DNA from: Bacteroidales bacterium M5
Lineage (GTDB): Bacteria > Bacteroidota > Bacteroidia > Bacteroidales > Muribaculaceae
Assembly: GCA_001689535.1 (NCBI GenBank)
Contig: LUJP01000114.1
Location: 1 to 36,769 of the forward strand
DNA length: 36,769 nucleotides
Direction of reading: 5' to 3'
Shown here: positions 1-7,790 of the stretch, piece after piece
Numbering within the stretch: position 1 is the first letter of the stretch
How the letters are laid out: each line of letters starts with the position of its first letter
The notes under the pieces: generated by a model
Database searches by the model: none
Told to the model about the DNA's origin: nothing
Seen by the model: the letters and a program-made list of their open reading frames with translations, nothing else
Position numbers and translations under genes: made by a program

Positions 1-165
1 GTGCCCACCGGAAAAATCCGCTGACCCCGAAAACGTACTTGTCTTTATTCATAACAGTCTGATTCAGACTGCAAAAGCAATTTCAAATCGTTGCGCACCA
101 AAATAGGTTATAACAAATTGAATTTCAATAATTTCAAAGTGCTCGTATGATTTTTTAGTGGACAC
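1..165. repeat. Possible IS/MITE-like inverted repeat pair
   Basis: The first 18 bases (GTGCCCACCGGAAAAATC) resemble the reverse complement of 149-165 (GTGTCCACTAAAAAATC): the differences are transitions plus one gap. Ends that begin TG and contain CCAC followed by an A run occur in several IS families. The enclosed DNA is about 160 bp and has no ORF, so this could be a MITE, a solo end, or the tail of an IS lying left of the window. No target duplication can be tested because the left flank is missing. Confidence 0.25.
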
Positions 166-496
166 TAATGATCTCACATCTATAATTTCCCGACGTAAAA
201 TTAGCTTGATTATATCAACTGTGCATTGCACATATCACCCCAATAATTTCAAATTTCCACGAAATTACATCTGAGTATCAACAGACAGCGCCTATCCGAT
301 TCAAACACTCTCCTTCTTATCGGTGCGTTTTCAATCATGTTTCTCAGTATGTAGGATTGTCATATTAAAAAAATATGTTACTTTGCAGTAAGACATGGTT
401 AGAAGAAATCCAACTTTTGCAAAATGTTCTTATGCCTTGGAAAGAAATTCAATCAAAAACCGAGTAATCCTCGGCCATTACTAACACCAAAGTAGT
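166..496. other. AT-rich non-coding stretch
   Basis: I see no supported gene here. The 13-mer CAATAATTTCAAA at 241-253 repeats 126-138 in direct orientation. A TACTTTG sequence near 380-386 resembles the Bacteroidetes -7 element but has one base less between TA and TTTG. It could drive the small ORF at 497 or the alcohol dehydrogenase. Confidence 0.3.
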
Positions 497-601
497 ATGT
501 CAGACGAAAACAGATATAAAGAGTTTGAGCACAAAGGCATACTCACCCGAGAAGGTGCCAAAAATAACGCGACCGGGATAATAAATTCTCTAAAGAAGTA
601 A
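497..601 (+). CDS. Possible 34-residue peptide
   Basis: A short ORF starts at ATG 497 and stops 9 bases before the dehydrogenase ATG. The product is hydrophilic (MSDENRYKEFEHKGILTREG, then a short tail ending SLKK), with no signal peptide, membrane segment or Cys motif. Tight spacing and same-strand orientation are the only support for translation. I do not recognise the family. It may equally be untranslated leader. Confidence 0.25.
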   Translation: MSDENRYKEFEHKGILTREGAKNNATGIINSLKK

Positions 602-610
602 TAAATCGAA

Positions 611-1642
611 ATGAAAGCATTGACATATACCACACCTGAACAATTTGAACTGGTTGAGAAACCGATTCCGGGAATTATTGACCCGAAGGACGCCATTGTG
701 AGGGTCACTCTTTCGAGTATCTGCTCCTCGGATCTCCATATTTTGCATGGGGCTGTGCCTCAGGCACAGGTGGGAATCACCGTGGGTCATGAACTGGTTG
801 GCGTTGTCGAGACCATCGGCTCGGCAGTCTCCAAAGTCAAACCGGGCGATAGAGTTGCCGTAAATGTTGAGACGTTTTGCGGCGAGTGCTTCTACTGCAA
901 ACGTGGTTACGTGAACAATTGCACCTCCGGCGGCTGGATGTTAGGCTGCCGCATCGACGGCGGTCAGGCAGAGTATGTCCGCGTGCCATACGCCGACAAT
1001 GGGCTGACACCGATTCCCGATAACGTCAACGATGAAGGGGCCTTGTTTGTCGGCGACATCCTCGCCACCGGTTACTGGGCTGCCAAGATTTCTGAAATTT
1101 CCGAGGATGATACAGTGCTGATTATCGCCGCCGGCCCGACAGGCTTATGCACACTGGAATGTGTGCAGCTGTATAATCCTCAACGGATTGTAGTTTGTGA
1201 GGTTGACAAAAGCCGCCGCGAATTCGTGCGACGGCATTATCCCAATGTCGATGTAGTCGAGCCGACAAAATGCCACGAAGTCCTTAACTCACTGACCGAA
1301 GGCCGTGGCGCTGACCGCGTAATTGAAGTTGCCGGAGGAGAAGATACATTTGAGCTCGCATGGCATTGCGCACGTCCCAATGCCATTGTCACGATTGTCG
1401 CGCTTTACGAGAAAGAACAGATATTGCCGCTACCGTGGATGTATGGCAAGAATCTTACGTTCAAGACCGGTGGAGTCGATGCCTGCGACTGCCATAAAAT
1501 CATGCAACTAATTTCCGAAGGCAAAATCGACACAACCCATCTGATAACCCATCGCTTCCCTCTCAGCCGCATCCAGGAAGCCTACGACCTCTTCGCAAAC
1601 CGCGCCGACGGCGTCATCAAAACCGCCATCTATCCGGATTAA
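611..1642 (+). CDS. Zinc-dependent medium-chain alcohol dehydrogenase
   Basis: This is a 343-residue cytosolic NAD(P)-dependent dehydrogenase of the zinc MDR superfamily, about the usual length. The N-terminal GroES-like domain carries catalytic-zinc ligands C38 and the H60-E61 pair (VGHELVG). A structural-zinc site has four cysteines at C90, C93, C96 and C104. The Rossmann domain starts near residue 170 with the motif AAGPTG in place of GxGxxG, followed by the acidic residue of the nucleotide site (VCEVDKSRR). It could act on a secondary alcohol, sorbitol-like polyol or aldehyde adduct; the sequence does not fix the substrate. It stands alone apart from the tiny upstream ORF and converges on mrr. 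Family is certain, substrate is unknown. Confidence 0.9.
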   Translation: MKALTYTTPEQFELVEKPIPGIIDPKDAIVRVTLSSICSSDLHILHGAVPQAQVGITVGHELVGVVETIGSAVSKVKPGDRVAVNVETFCGECFYCKRGYVNNCTSGGWMLGCRIDGGQAEYVRVPYADNGLTPIPDNVNDEGALFVGDILATGYWAAKISEISEDDTVLIIAAGPTGLCTLECVQLYNPQRIVVCEVDKSRREFVRRHYPNVDVVEPTKCHEVLNSLTEGRGADRVIEVAGGEDTFELAWHCARPNAIVTIVALYEKEQILPLPWMYGKNLTFKTGGVDACDCHKIMQLISEGKIDTTHLITHRFPLSRIQEAYDLFANRADGVIKTAIYPD

Positions 1643-1911
1643 GACCATTTCCGCCTCTAGAAATAAAAAAGTATCCTACAGTTATGGATATGGATTTACA
1701 TGAGTTTATCGAAATAGTGGTGAAGTTCTATATTTTATTAATTCGTTATTTTACCGACCGGCAGACCTCCGCTTATCCACGACTTCATACTATAGTGTTT
1801 CGGTGGAATTCCATCCTTTCGACGATTGTATAGAATAGCCGTATCGCGAATTAAGTCACCAACTACAACCTGTACAAGAGAATAGAAAAAGCGCCCTCCG
1901 AATCCGGAAAA

Positions 1912-2844
1912 CTACTCATCATTTTCCATTGCATCCCAGTAATCAGTATCCATTTTCATGATTTTAAGCACTTTCTCTGTCTGCAATCCTAAGCCATAAT
2001 CATAAATGTAATCCGTCAGTTGCTGACCGTTTATCAAGATAATAGTAGGAGAGCCATTAAGGCTTTCCACATATTCAATTGCACCTTTCGTAAAATCGGA
2101 CGTTGTTATGAATACTCCTTTCTTTGAAGGTGTTCCGGCTACAGCGCCCACAAAACTCTGAACTTCATTCCGCTTTACGTTATTGTTCAGCGCATATCGT
2201 TTTGCCTGAATTGATATGTGGTTAAAGCCCAGGATATCCTCCTTAATAATGCCGTCTATACCGCCATCGTTTGAAAGCCGTGTAACTATACCTGAATTTT
2301 TGATTTCACCACCATACCCCATAGTTTGAAGCAACTTCACGACCAATCGTTCAAATTCCTGCGGTCGTTTACTTAATATTGTCGTGAGTATTTGCGACTG
2401 GATATTCTGCTTAATTCTATCATACGAATCCCCTAAGTCCTCTTCAGGAGTGCGTTCATTGTCTGTTGCAGTAGGATGGGAGACATTTTTTTCATCCTTG
2501 CTCTTTGACTTTTCCCGTGTTCTTGCATTTACGGTTGCTCTGACATACTCATTTATTTGCTTCTCAGTGCATGTTGAAAGCATCGACAGGCCCTTCTCAC
2601 TGATTTTATAGTCGCCACGTTGCGGTTTCTCCACAAGTCCTGCTATAAAAAGATAAGACAGCGCCCAGGAAATACGGTCATAGAATATCTCGCCGTTACC
2701 CGACGGATACCAAGCGTTCATCTCTTCTTGTGTCAAATGGAAATGTTTGGCCAGAAGCAGTTTGAGATCTCTCATCCTCATAACCTTTCCACTTTTCAAC
2801 TCTTTGAGTACTTCTATGCGTATTTCTTCAAATTGCGGTATCAT
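1912..2844 (-). CDS. mrr: Mrr-type modification-dependent restriction endonuclease
   Basis: The 310-residue protein has the Mrr layout and about the E. coli Mrr length. Residues 1-90 form a winged-helix-like N-terminal domain of the Mrr_N type. Residues 105-145 are a charged linker. Residues 155-285 form a PD-(D/E)xK nuclease domain: E164 in PQEFERLV, D197 in GGIDGII, and the Q213-x-K215 catalytic pair in SIQAKRY, followed by KGVFITTSDFT. Mrr enzymes cleave DNA carrying foreign methylation. No methyltransferase or specificity subunit is adjacent, as expected for a stand-alone type IV enzyme. Its DNA looks more AT-rich than the permease gene upstream, which suggests a defence gene gained by transfer (inference). 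A TATATTTG element lies 25 bases upstream. Confidence 0.88.
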   Translation of the reverse strand: MIPQFEEIRIEVLKELKSGKVMRMRDLKLLLAKHFHLTQEEMNAWYPSGNGEIFYDRISWALSYLFIAGLVEKPQRGDYKISEKGLSMLSTCTEKQINEYVRATVNARTREKSKSKDEKNVSHPTATDNERTPEEDLGDSYDRIKQNIQSQILTTILSKRPQEFERLVVKLLQTMGYGGEIKNSGIVTRLSNDGGIDGIIKEDILGFNHISIQAKRYALNNNVKRNEVQSFVGAVAGTPSKKGVFITTSDFTKGAIEYVESLNGSPTIILINGQQLTDYIYDYGLGLQTEKVLKIMKMDTDYWDAMENDE

Positions 2845-2868
2845 AAATAAGGAATAATGTCATATCTG

Positions 2869-2876
2869 CAAATATA
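2869..2876 (-). promoter_or_regulatory. Candidate -7 element of mrr
   Basis: The minus strand reads TATATTTG, an exact match to the Bacteroidetes sigma-ABfr -7 consensus TAnnTTTG. It sits just after the hairpin that ends the permease transcript. No clear -33 TTG was found, so support is moderate. Confidence 0.4.
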
Positions 2877-2898
2877 ATAAAATGCAGTTAAAACTGCA
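2877..2898 (-). terminator. Terminator of the permease gene
   Basis: Read on the minus strand, TGCAGTT-TT-AACTGCA is a perfect 7-bp inverted repeat followed by TTTTATTATA. It begins about 11 bases after the permease stop. The short loop means the inner pairs probably open. Confidence 0.55.
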
Positions 2899-2909
2899 GC
2901 CCCGCTTTA

Positions 2910-4742
2910 TCAGAACGGGAAGAAAACAGGAATAACAAATATCATCAATATTCCAAGCAGAATCTGGAGTGGTGCGCCCACCTTCACATAGTCCATAAAC
3001 GTGTATTGGCCGGCCGGCATCACCAAGGCATTTGGCGGCGTGGAGAATGGCGACATGAAGCACAACGATGCCCCGAAAGTCACCGCGAAAAGCATCGGAA
3101 GCGGACTCACTCCATAAGCCACAGCACTCTGAACCGCTATCGGAGCCATAAGCACGCTGGTGGCCGTATTGGATATAAAAAGCGTCAGCAGCGAAGTGGT
3201 AAAATATATTCCTGCCATAAGCCAGTGCGGACCGATCTGCCCCAGAGCCTCCACCAGCGAAACACTCACAATCTCGCTCACACCCGTCTTCTCCAGGGCG
3301 AAACTCATCGGCATCATCGCTGCAATCAGCACGATACTTTCCCAATTGATAGTGCGGTAAGCATCGGCCACGCTTCGGAAACAACCCGTAAGCATCATCA
3401 GCACTCCAGCGGTAAGTACCACGAACACTGCAGGAACGCTACTGAACACCAGCGCCACAATCATCGCCAGCATTATCACTGCCGCCATTGGCGCCTTATA
3501 ATCGATAGTCACCTTCGAGGCCTGACCTTCCGGCTCGCCAAGCACCACCCAGTCGCGCGTATCGCGGCTTATTTTCTCGATGGCATCCCAGGTGCCCTGC
3601 ACCAGAAGCACATCACCCTTGGCCACCTTCCGGTCGCCGAGATTGTCGGTGATATACTCCCCTCCTCTTCTCACTCCGAGGATATTAACATTATAACGGT
3701 TGCGGAAATCCAGTCCGGCTATCGTCTCCTTAAGAATTCCGGAATTGGGAAGAATCACTATTTCGGCCAGACCGATGTCGTAGAAATCCAGATGTCGGCG
3801 CGACTCATCGTTATCGTCTGCCACCCGCAGTCCGTAATCCGACACGAACCGATCCACTTTATCGCGCGGCCCGCGTATGAAGAGTATATCGCCCACCTCT
3901 ATTACCGATGAAGCCGTCGGCGCTTCCTGCGACACATTTTTCAGCAGTCCTTTTCCTTCCTCCATCCTTAGCTCCAGCACCTCCAGACCATAGTTTGCCC
4001 TGAGCGAAAGGGCTCCGAGCGAAAGCCCCGAGATTGGAGATGACGAGGGCACATCCACGCGCCACAGGTCGTGATTGAGATTATATTCCTCAACGATGTC
4101 AGCAAGCGTACGGTTCCTTTTCGATGACCCGTCATTTTTCTTCTTGTTTCCCGAAAGAATCTTACTCAGCGGTATAAGCAGCAGAGTTCCGGCTGCCAGA
4201 CATATCATGCCCGTAGGCAGAAAAGAAAACATCGTCAGAGGCGTGCCGCTGAATTCCTCCCACGCCTCAGCTATTACAAGGTTCGGAGGCGTACCTATCA
4301 GCGTTAGCATTCCGCCGATGCTCGAGGCAAATGCCAGCGGCATGAGAAAGCGAGAAGCCGACGCCCCTGTGCTTGCGGCCATAGATACCACGATGGGAAG
4401 CATCAGCGCCACAGTGCCCGTATTGCTCACGAAACCGCCAATAAGTCCCGTGGCCAGAACCACCACCAGAAACAGCCGCGTAGGGCTGCCGTTGCCCAGG
4501 CGCGACAACCGCGCACCGATCATCTTGGCCAGACCCGTATTGAAAATGGCGCCTCCAACCACAAACAGCCCCACCATCATTATCACGATCGGATTCGAAA
4601 ATCCCGACAGAGCCTCCTGAGTGGTAAGAATGCCCGAAAGCGTCAGCACGAGCAACGCTATGAGAGCCACTATATCTGCACGAATTTTTCCCCACACAAA
4701 ACCAGCCGCAGCCAGCACCAGAGTAACTATAGTAATGAGCAT
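2910..4742 (-). CDS. SLC13/DASS-type permease with two TrkA-C domains
   Basis: A 610-residue inner-membrane transporter. Hydrophobic helices fill residues 1-200 and 405-610. Each half carries the family's SNT motif, S106-N107-T108 and S524-N525-T526, followed by a proline-rich TPPN signature (IGTPPNLVI near 150 and FSTPPNALV near 570). The central soluble part, about 215-390, holds two tandem TrkA-C (RCK_C) domains, which often bind nucleotide or anion regulators. Relatives move sulfate, dicarboxylates or other anions, usually coupled to sodium; the substrate here cannot be read from sequence. Its stop is followed by a hairpin and then mrr on the same strand. It is a single gene rather than part of an obvious operon. 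Confidence 0.85.
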   Translation of the reverse strand: MLITIVTLVLAAAGFVWGKIRADIVALIALLVLTLSGILTTQEALSGFSNPIVIMMVGLFVVGGAIFNTGLAKMIGARLSRLGNGSPTRLFLVVVLATGLIGGFVSNTGTVALMLPIVVSMAASTGASASRFLMPLAFASSIGGMLTLIGTPPNLVIAEAWEEFSGTPLTMFSFLPTGMICLAAGTLLLIPLSKILSGNKKKNDGSSKRNRTLADIVEEYNLNHDLWRVDVPSSSPISGLSLGALSLRANYGLEVLELRMEEGKGLLKNVSQEAPTASSVIEVGDILFIRGPRDKVDRFVSDYGLRVADDNDESRRHLDFYDIGLAEIVILPNSGILKETIAGLDFRNRYNVNILGVRRGGEYITDNLGDRKVAKGDVLLVQGTWDAIEKISRDTRDWVVLGEPEGQASKVTIDYKAPMAAVIMLAMIVALVFSSVPAVFVVLTAGVLMMLTGCFRSVADAYRTINWESIVLIAAMMPMSFALEKTGVSEIVSVSLVEALGQIGPHWLMAGIYFTTSLLTLFISNTATSVLMAPIAVQSAVAYGVSPLPMLFAVTFGASLCFMSPFSTPPNALVMPAGQYTFMDYVKVGAPLQILLGILMIFVIPVFFPF

Positions 4743-4821
4743 ACCTTTTTTTCAACTTATTATCACATACAAATATAAGCATAATTCCCCCACTTTTCAA
4801 ACCCAACCCCCACCTTCCCCC

Positions 4822-4866
4822 TCCAATCCCTCCAATAATTCCAATTCCTCCAATCCTTCCAATCCC
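4822..4866. repeat. Five-copy 9-bp tandem repeat TCCAATnnn
   Basis: TCCAAT recurs at 4822, 4831, 4840, 4849 and 4858, exactly 9 bp apart, with variable last three bases (CCC, AAT, TCC, CCT, CCC). It lies in the gap between the divergent permease and nitroreductase genes. The same 9-bp unit occurs three times inside the porP gene at 18095-18121. Confidence 0.85.
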
Positions 4867-4941
4867 CCAAAAGCCTTCCCTTAAAAAACCTTACTCCCAT
4901 ATTTCCCGTTGTTGCAATAGAATTATTAAACACTATTATAT

Positions 4942-5556
4942 ATGGAAGCAAAAGATCGCAAACTTCCCATTCCCTATTTCGTCGGCGGGATGCCCATGAA
5001 TGAAGTAATCGCAAAACGTCAAAGCATACGTCAGTTCAATCCCTCGCGTCCCGTCACCGACTTCGAACTGGGACAAGCCCTCTGGATGGCGCTTGGCATC
5101 AACCGGCCTCAGGCCGTTGAACTCAAATTCGGTCATCCCGCCAACCGCAGCAACCCCACCGCCGTCAACTGGCAGGAAATCCATGCCTACGTCTTCTGTA
5201 CCGACGGTGTCTGGGAATATCTTCCCGAAAGCCATTCCCTGAGCCTCGTCGTGGAAGGTGATCACCGTTCGTTATTATGCGGAACTCCCGATTTCACGCA
5301 GGACTTCGTGCTCGACGCCCCTTGTTCAGTACTGTTCGTGGCCGACCTCACAGCTCTGCCCGAAGGCGACCCGGCAAGAACAATGGCCATGGTCGACATA
5401 GGCATAGCCTGTGAGAATCTCGACCTCGCCTGCACCTCGCTCGGACTTGCCACGGTGCCGCGCGCAACGATGGATCACGTCGGAATCTCAAGACTTCTTG
5501 GCTTCTCTCCGCTCCATCTTCCCGTGTTAAACAATCCCATCGGCCACGCAAAATAG
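4942..5556 (+). CDS. Nitroreductase-family oxidoreductase
   Basis: A 204-residue probable FMN-dependent flavoprotein of the nitroreductase superfamily. The FMN phosphate-binding motif is AKRQSIRQF near residues 22-30. The middle (LKFGHPANRSNPTAVNWQEI) resembles the SagB/ThcOx-like and short nitroreductase branch, where S-NPTA replaces the usual APSA-N motif. The C-terminal part has the conserved DIGIACENLDLACTSLGLAT helix. No signal peptide is evident. It is transcribed alone, divergent from the permease, from a gap containing the 9-bp repeats. Physiological substrate is unknown. It shares only the superfamily with the second nitroreductase at 10045, so the two are not recent duplicates. Confidence 0.8.
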   Translation: MEAKDRKLPIPYFVGGMPMNEVIAKRQSIRQFNPSRPVTDFELGQALWMALGINRPQAVELKFGHPANRSNPTAVNWQEIHAYVFCTDGVWEYLPESHSLSLVVEGDHRSLLCGTPDFTQDFVLDAPCSVLFVADLTALPEGDPARTMAMVDIGIACENLDLACTSLGLATVPRATMDHVGISRLLGFSPLHLPVLNNPIGHAK

Positions 5557-5610
5557 CGCCTTCCCCACATCAAAATCAGATTTCATCTTTCCAAGAAAAA
5601 AATATTTGCA

Positions 5611-5618
5611 TAAATTTG
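5611..5618 (+). promoter_or_regulatory. Candidate -7 element of the GH20 gene
   Basis: TAAATTTG matches TAnnTTTG exactly. Transcription would start near 5623-5625, inside the first arm of the inverted repeat at 5618-5657. No good -33 TTTG is present. Confidence 0.45.
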
Positions 5619-5657
5619 TAGTGCGCTGCATGCTTTCCATAGTTTGCAGCGCACTAC
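5618..5657 (+). promoter_or_regulatory. 13-bp perfect inverted repeat in the GH20 leader
   Basis: GTAGTGCGCTGCA at 5618-5630 is the exact reverse complement of TGCAGCGCACTAC at 5645-5657, with 14 bases between. It abuts the -7 element and ends 25 bases before the ATG at 5683. It can act as a DNA operator or, if transcription starts at or just inside the first arm, as a strong 5' UTR hairpin that stabilises the message or controls translation. There is no U-run after it, so an attenuator is unlikely. Confidence 0.6.
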
Positions 5658-5682
5658 AATTAACTATCCATTCCAAACCACC

Positions 5683-7656
5683 ATGAAACACAGTCTACTC
5701 ACTCTTGCGTTAGCGATTATCGCATTTCTTTCGCCCGCATTCTCTTCAGCAAAGAATGCCGCGGCCAATCCCAAACCGTTTACCGCCCCTGAACTGCGCC
5801 AATGGAAAGGCGGAGTAGGAGTCCTCACATTGCCCCAATCGCCGGTTATAGTATATTCCGACACAGCTCTCGCACCAATTGCCGAGACCTTCGCCACACA
5901 ATACAAAGCTCTCACAGGATCCACCCCTGACACCCGCCTCGGGAAAGCCTCGCAGGGCGATATCTACCTCTCGCTTAAAGCCGACAAACATCTCGGTGCC
6001 GAAGGCTACCGCCTACAGATCGGCAAGAAAGTGGAGATTTCAGCACCACAGAAAGAAGGCGTGATCTGGGCCACGCAGACCCTCCTGCAGCTTCTGCGGC
6101 AATCCTCGCAACTGCCGGTAGGCACTGCAATCGACATGCCCGATTACCCGGTGCGCGGCTTCATGATCGATGCCGGACGCAAGTACATCCCGCTCGACTA
6201 TCTCTACAAGCTCGTTGACGACATGGCCTATTACAAAATGAACCGTCTCCACGTGCATCTCAACGACAACGGCTTCAAATATTACTTCGATGACAACTGG
6301 GACAAAACCCAGGCGGCCTTCCGTATGGAATGCGAAAGATTCCCGGGACTCACGGCCCGCGACGGCTCATACGGCAAAGACGAATACCGTGCGTTCCAGA
6401 AATACGCTGCATCCCGTGGCGTCGACATTGTGAGTGAAATCGATGTCCCGGCCCATTGTCTGGCACTTACACGCTATATGCCCCAGACCGCCAGCGCCGA
6501 CGGACGCAACGACCGCGACCATCTCGACCTTGACAGTCCCGCAACCTACCGGATGCTCGACACCCTGCTTGACGAATATCTCGGAGGCGCCAATCCTGTC
6601 TTCACAAGCCCCCGGTTCCATATAGGCACCGACGAATACCAGGGCGACAGCCTTACCATGGAAAAGTTCCGCGCGTTCACCGACCGCTATATCAAATCCG
6701 TGAAAAAATACGGCAAAAAGCCTCTTATCTGGGGATCGCTCACTCATGCAAAAGGTCACACCCCGGTCGAATCCGAAGGCGTGGAAATGTACCTCTGGAG
6801 CAACGACTATGCCAAGCCGCTCGACATGATTGGCTTAGGATACGAAGTGGTATAAATCCCCGACGGATGGGTCTACATCGTGCCAAAAGCGGGTTATTAC
6901 TACGACTATCTCAACAACCGCAAGCTCTACGACGAGTGGACACCGGCCAACATCAACGGAGTAAAGGTCGAAGAGCGCCATCCGCAGCTCAAAGGAGGCA
7001 TGTTTGCCGTGTGGAACGACCATCCGGGCAACGGCATAACCGTGCGCGACATTCACCACCGCGTCATGCACTCCCTTCCGGTCTTGGCCACCAAGACATG
7101 GAATGGCGCGGATGTAAGCCTCTCCTACGACGACTTTGAAAAAGCCGCGCCCTCACTCGGCGAGGCTCCGGGCGTCAATTATCTTGCCCGGTTCGGCAAT
7201 ACTCCCGCCACCGTGCTGGAACTCGCCGAAGTAGCTTCTGGATCCACATTGCCTCTGGAAGAAATCGGTTACGACTACACTGTGGAATTTGACATTGAGG
7301 GAGCTGCCGAAAACAAAGGCACCGTGCTCTTCCAGACTCCCGAGGCCACCCTGTGGCTCAGCGATCCAATCACCGGCAATATGGGCTACAGCCGCGAGGT
7401 CTACCTCAACAGCTTCCGCTTCAACATTCTGCCTAATGAACGTCACCATGTGAGAATCCAGGGCACCAACCGCACCGTATCGCTGTATGTCGACGGGCGC
7501 CTCGTCGACGACATGAACGAACGTTGGGTAAGCTACAACGGTGGCAAAAACAAAATGGCGCAGGTACGCACTCTTGTATTCCCGCTCCGCAACGCCGGCC
7601 ACTTCCGCAGCAAAGTCAGCAACCTCAAAGTCAGCAACCACATCACCGACCGCTGA
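5683..7656 (+). pseudogene. GH20 beta-N-acetylhexosaminidase, interrupted by one in-frame TAA
   Basis: The frame from ATG 5683 to 7656 encodes a secreted GH20 enzyme of about 656 residues but contains TAA at 6853-6855 (codon 391). Residues 1-24 form a signal peptide (MKHSLLTLALAIIAFLSPAF). Residues 45-155 look like the GH20b N-terminal domain. The TIM barrel starts near 160 (RGFMIDAGRKY) with the substrate-assisted D317-E318 pair in HIGTDEYQG. After the stop the same frame continues as IPDGWVYIVPKAGYYYDY, the expected next barrel segment, then a LamG-like beta-sandwich near residues 500-655. The stop therefore removes the end of the barrel and the C-terminal domain. No other lesion is visible and codon use matches on both sides, so the event is recent or is a sequence error. 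The family releases terminal GlcNAc/GalNAc from glycans such as mucin or host N-glycans. Confidence 0.85.
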
Positions 7657-7730
7657 CCCTCACATCGAATCTCCGTTGCCACCGCTCATGTTAAAATTTA
7701 TTTAGCGGGCAGTCCGGCTATTCGGAAAAA

Positions 7731-7748
7731 AGGTGTAAATTTGCACCT
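7731..7748 (+). promoter_or_regulatory. Near-palindrome over the -7 element of the AspT-like gene
   Basis: AGGTGTAAATTTGCACCT is an 18-bp palindrome with one mismatched pair. It contains TAAATTTG (7736-7743), an exact TAnnTTTG -7 match, 47 bases before the ATG. A dimeric repressor bound here would block the promoter (inference). Its cognate regulator is not identified. Confidence 0.45.
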
Positions 7749-7790
7749 TCAAAGAATAGCCAATATTATTTAATTTATTTCTGTAAAGCA

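Noticed and set aside
3006..3911. Open frame of 301 codons on the plus strand
   Set aside because: Antisense to the SLC13 permease; very rich in Arg and His as expected for a shadow frame.
4621..4884. Asn/Ser/Pro-repeat protein (plus) and Trp-repeat protein (minus, 4763-5014)
   Set aside because: Both translations are products of the 9-bp TCCAATnnn array read in frame. Neither has a convincing start region.
5644..5682. TTG start for the GH20 gene
   Set aside because: It lies inside the leader inverted repeat; ATG 5683 starts directly with the signal peptide.
6853..6855. Programmed readthrough or altered genetic code at the GH20 stop
   Set aside because: Many well-supported genes in the window end in TAA, and there is no special downstream structure, so an ordinary nonsense change or a sequence error is simpler.
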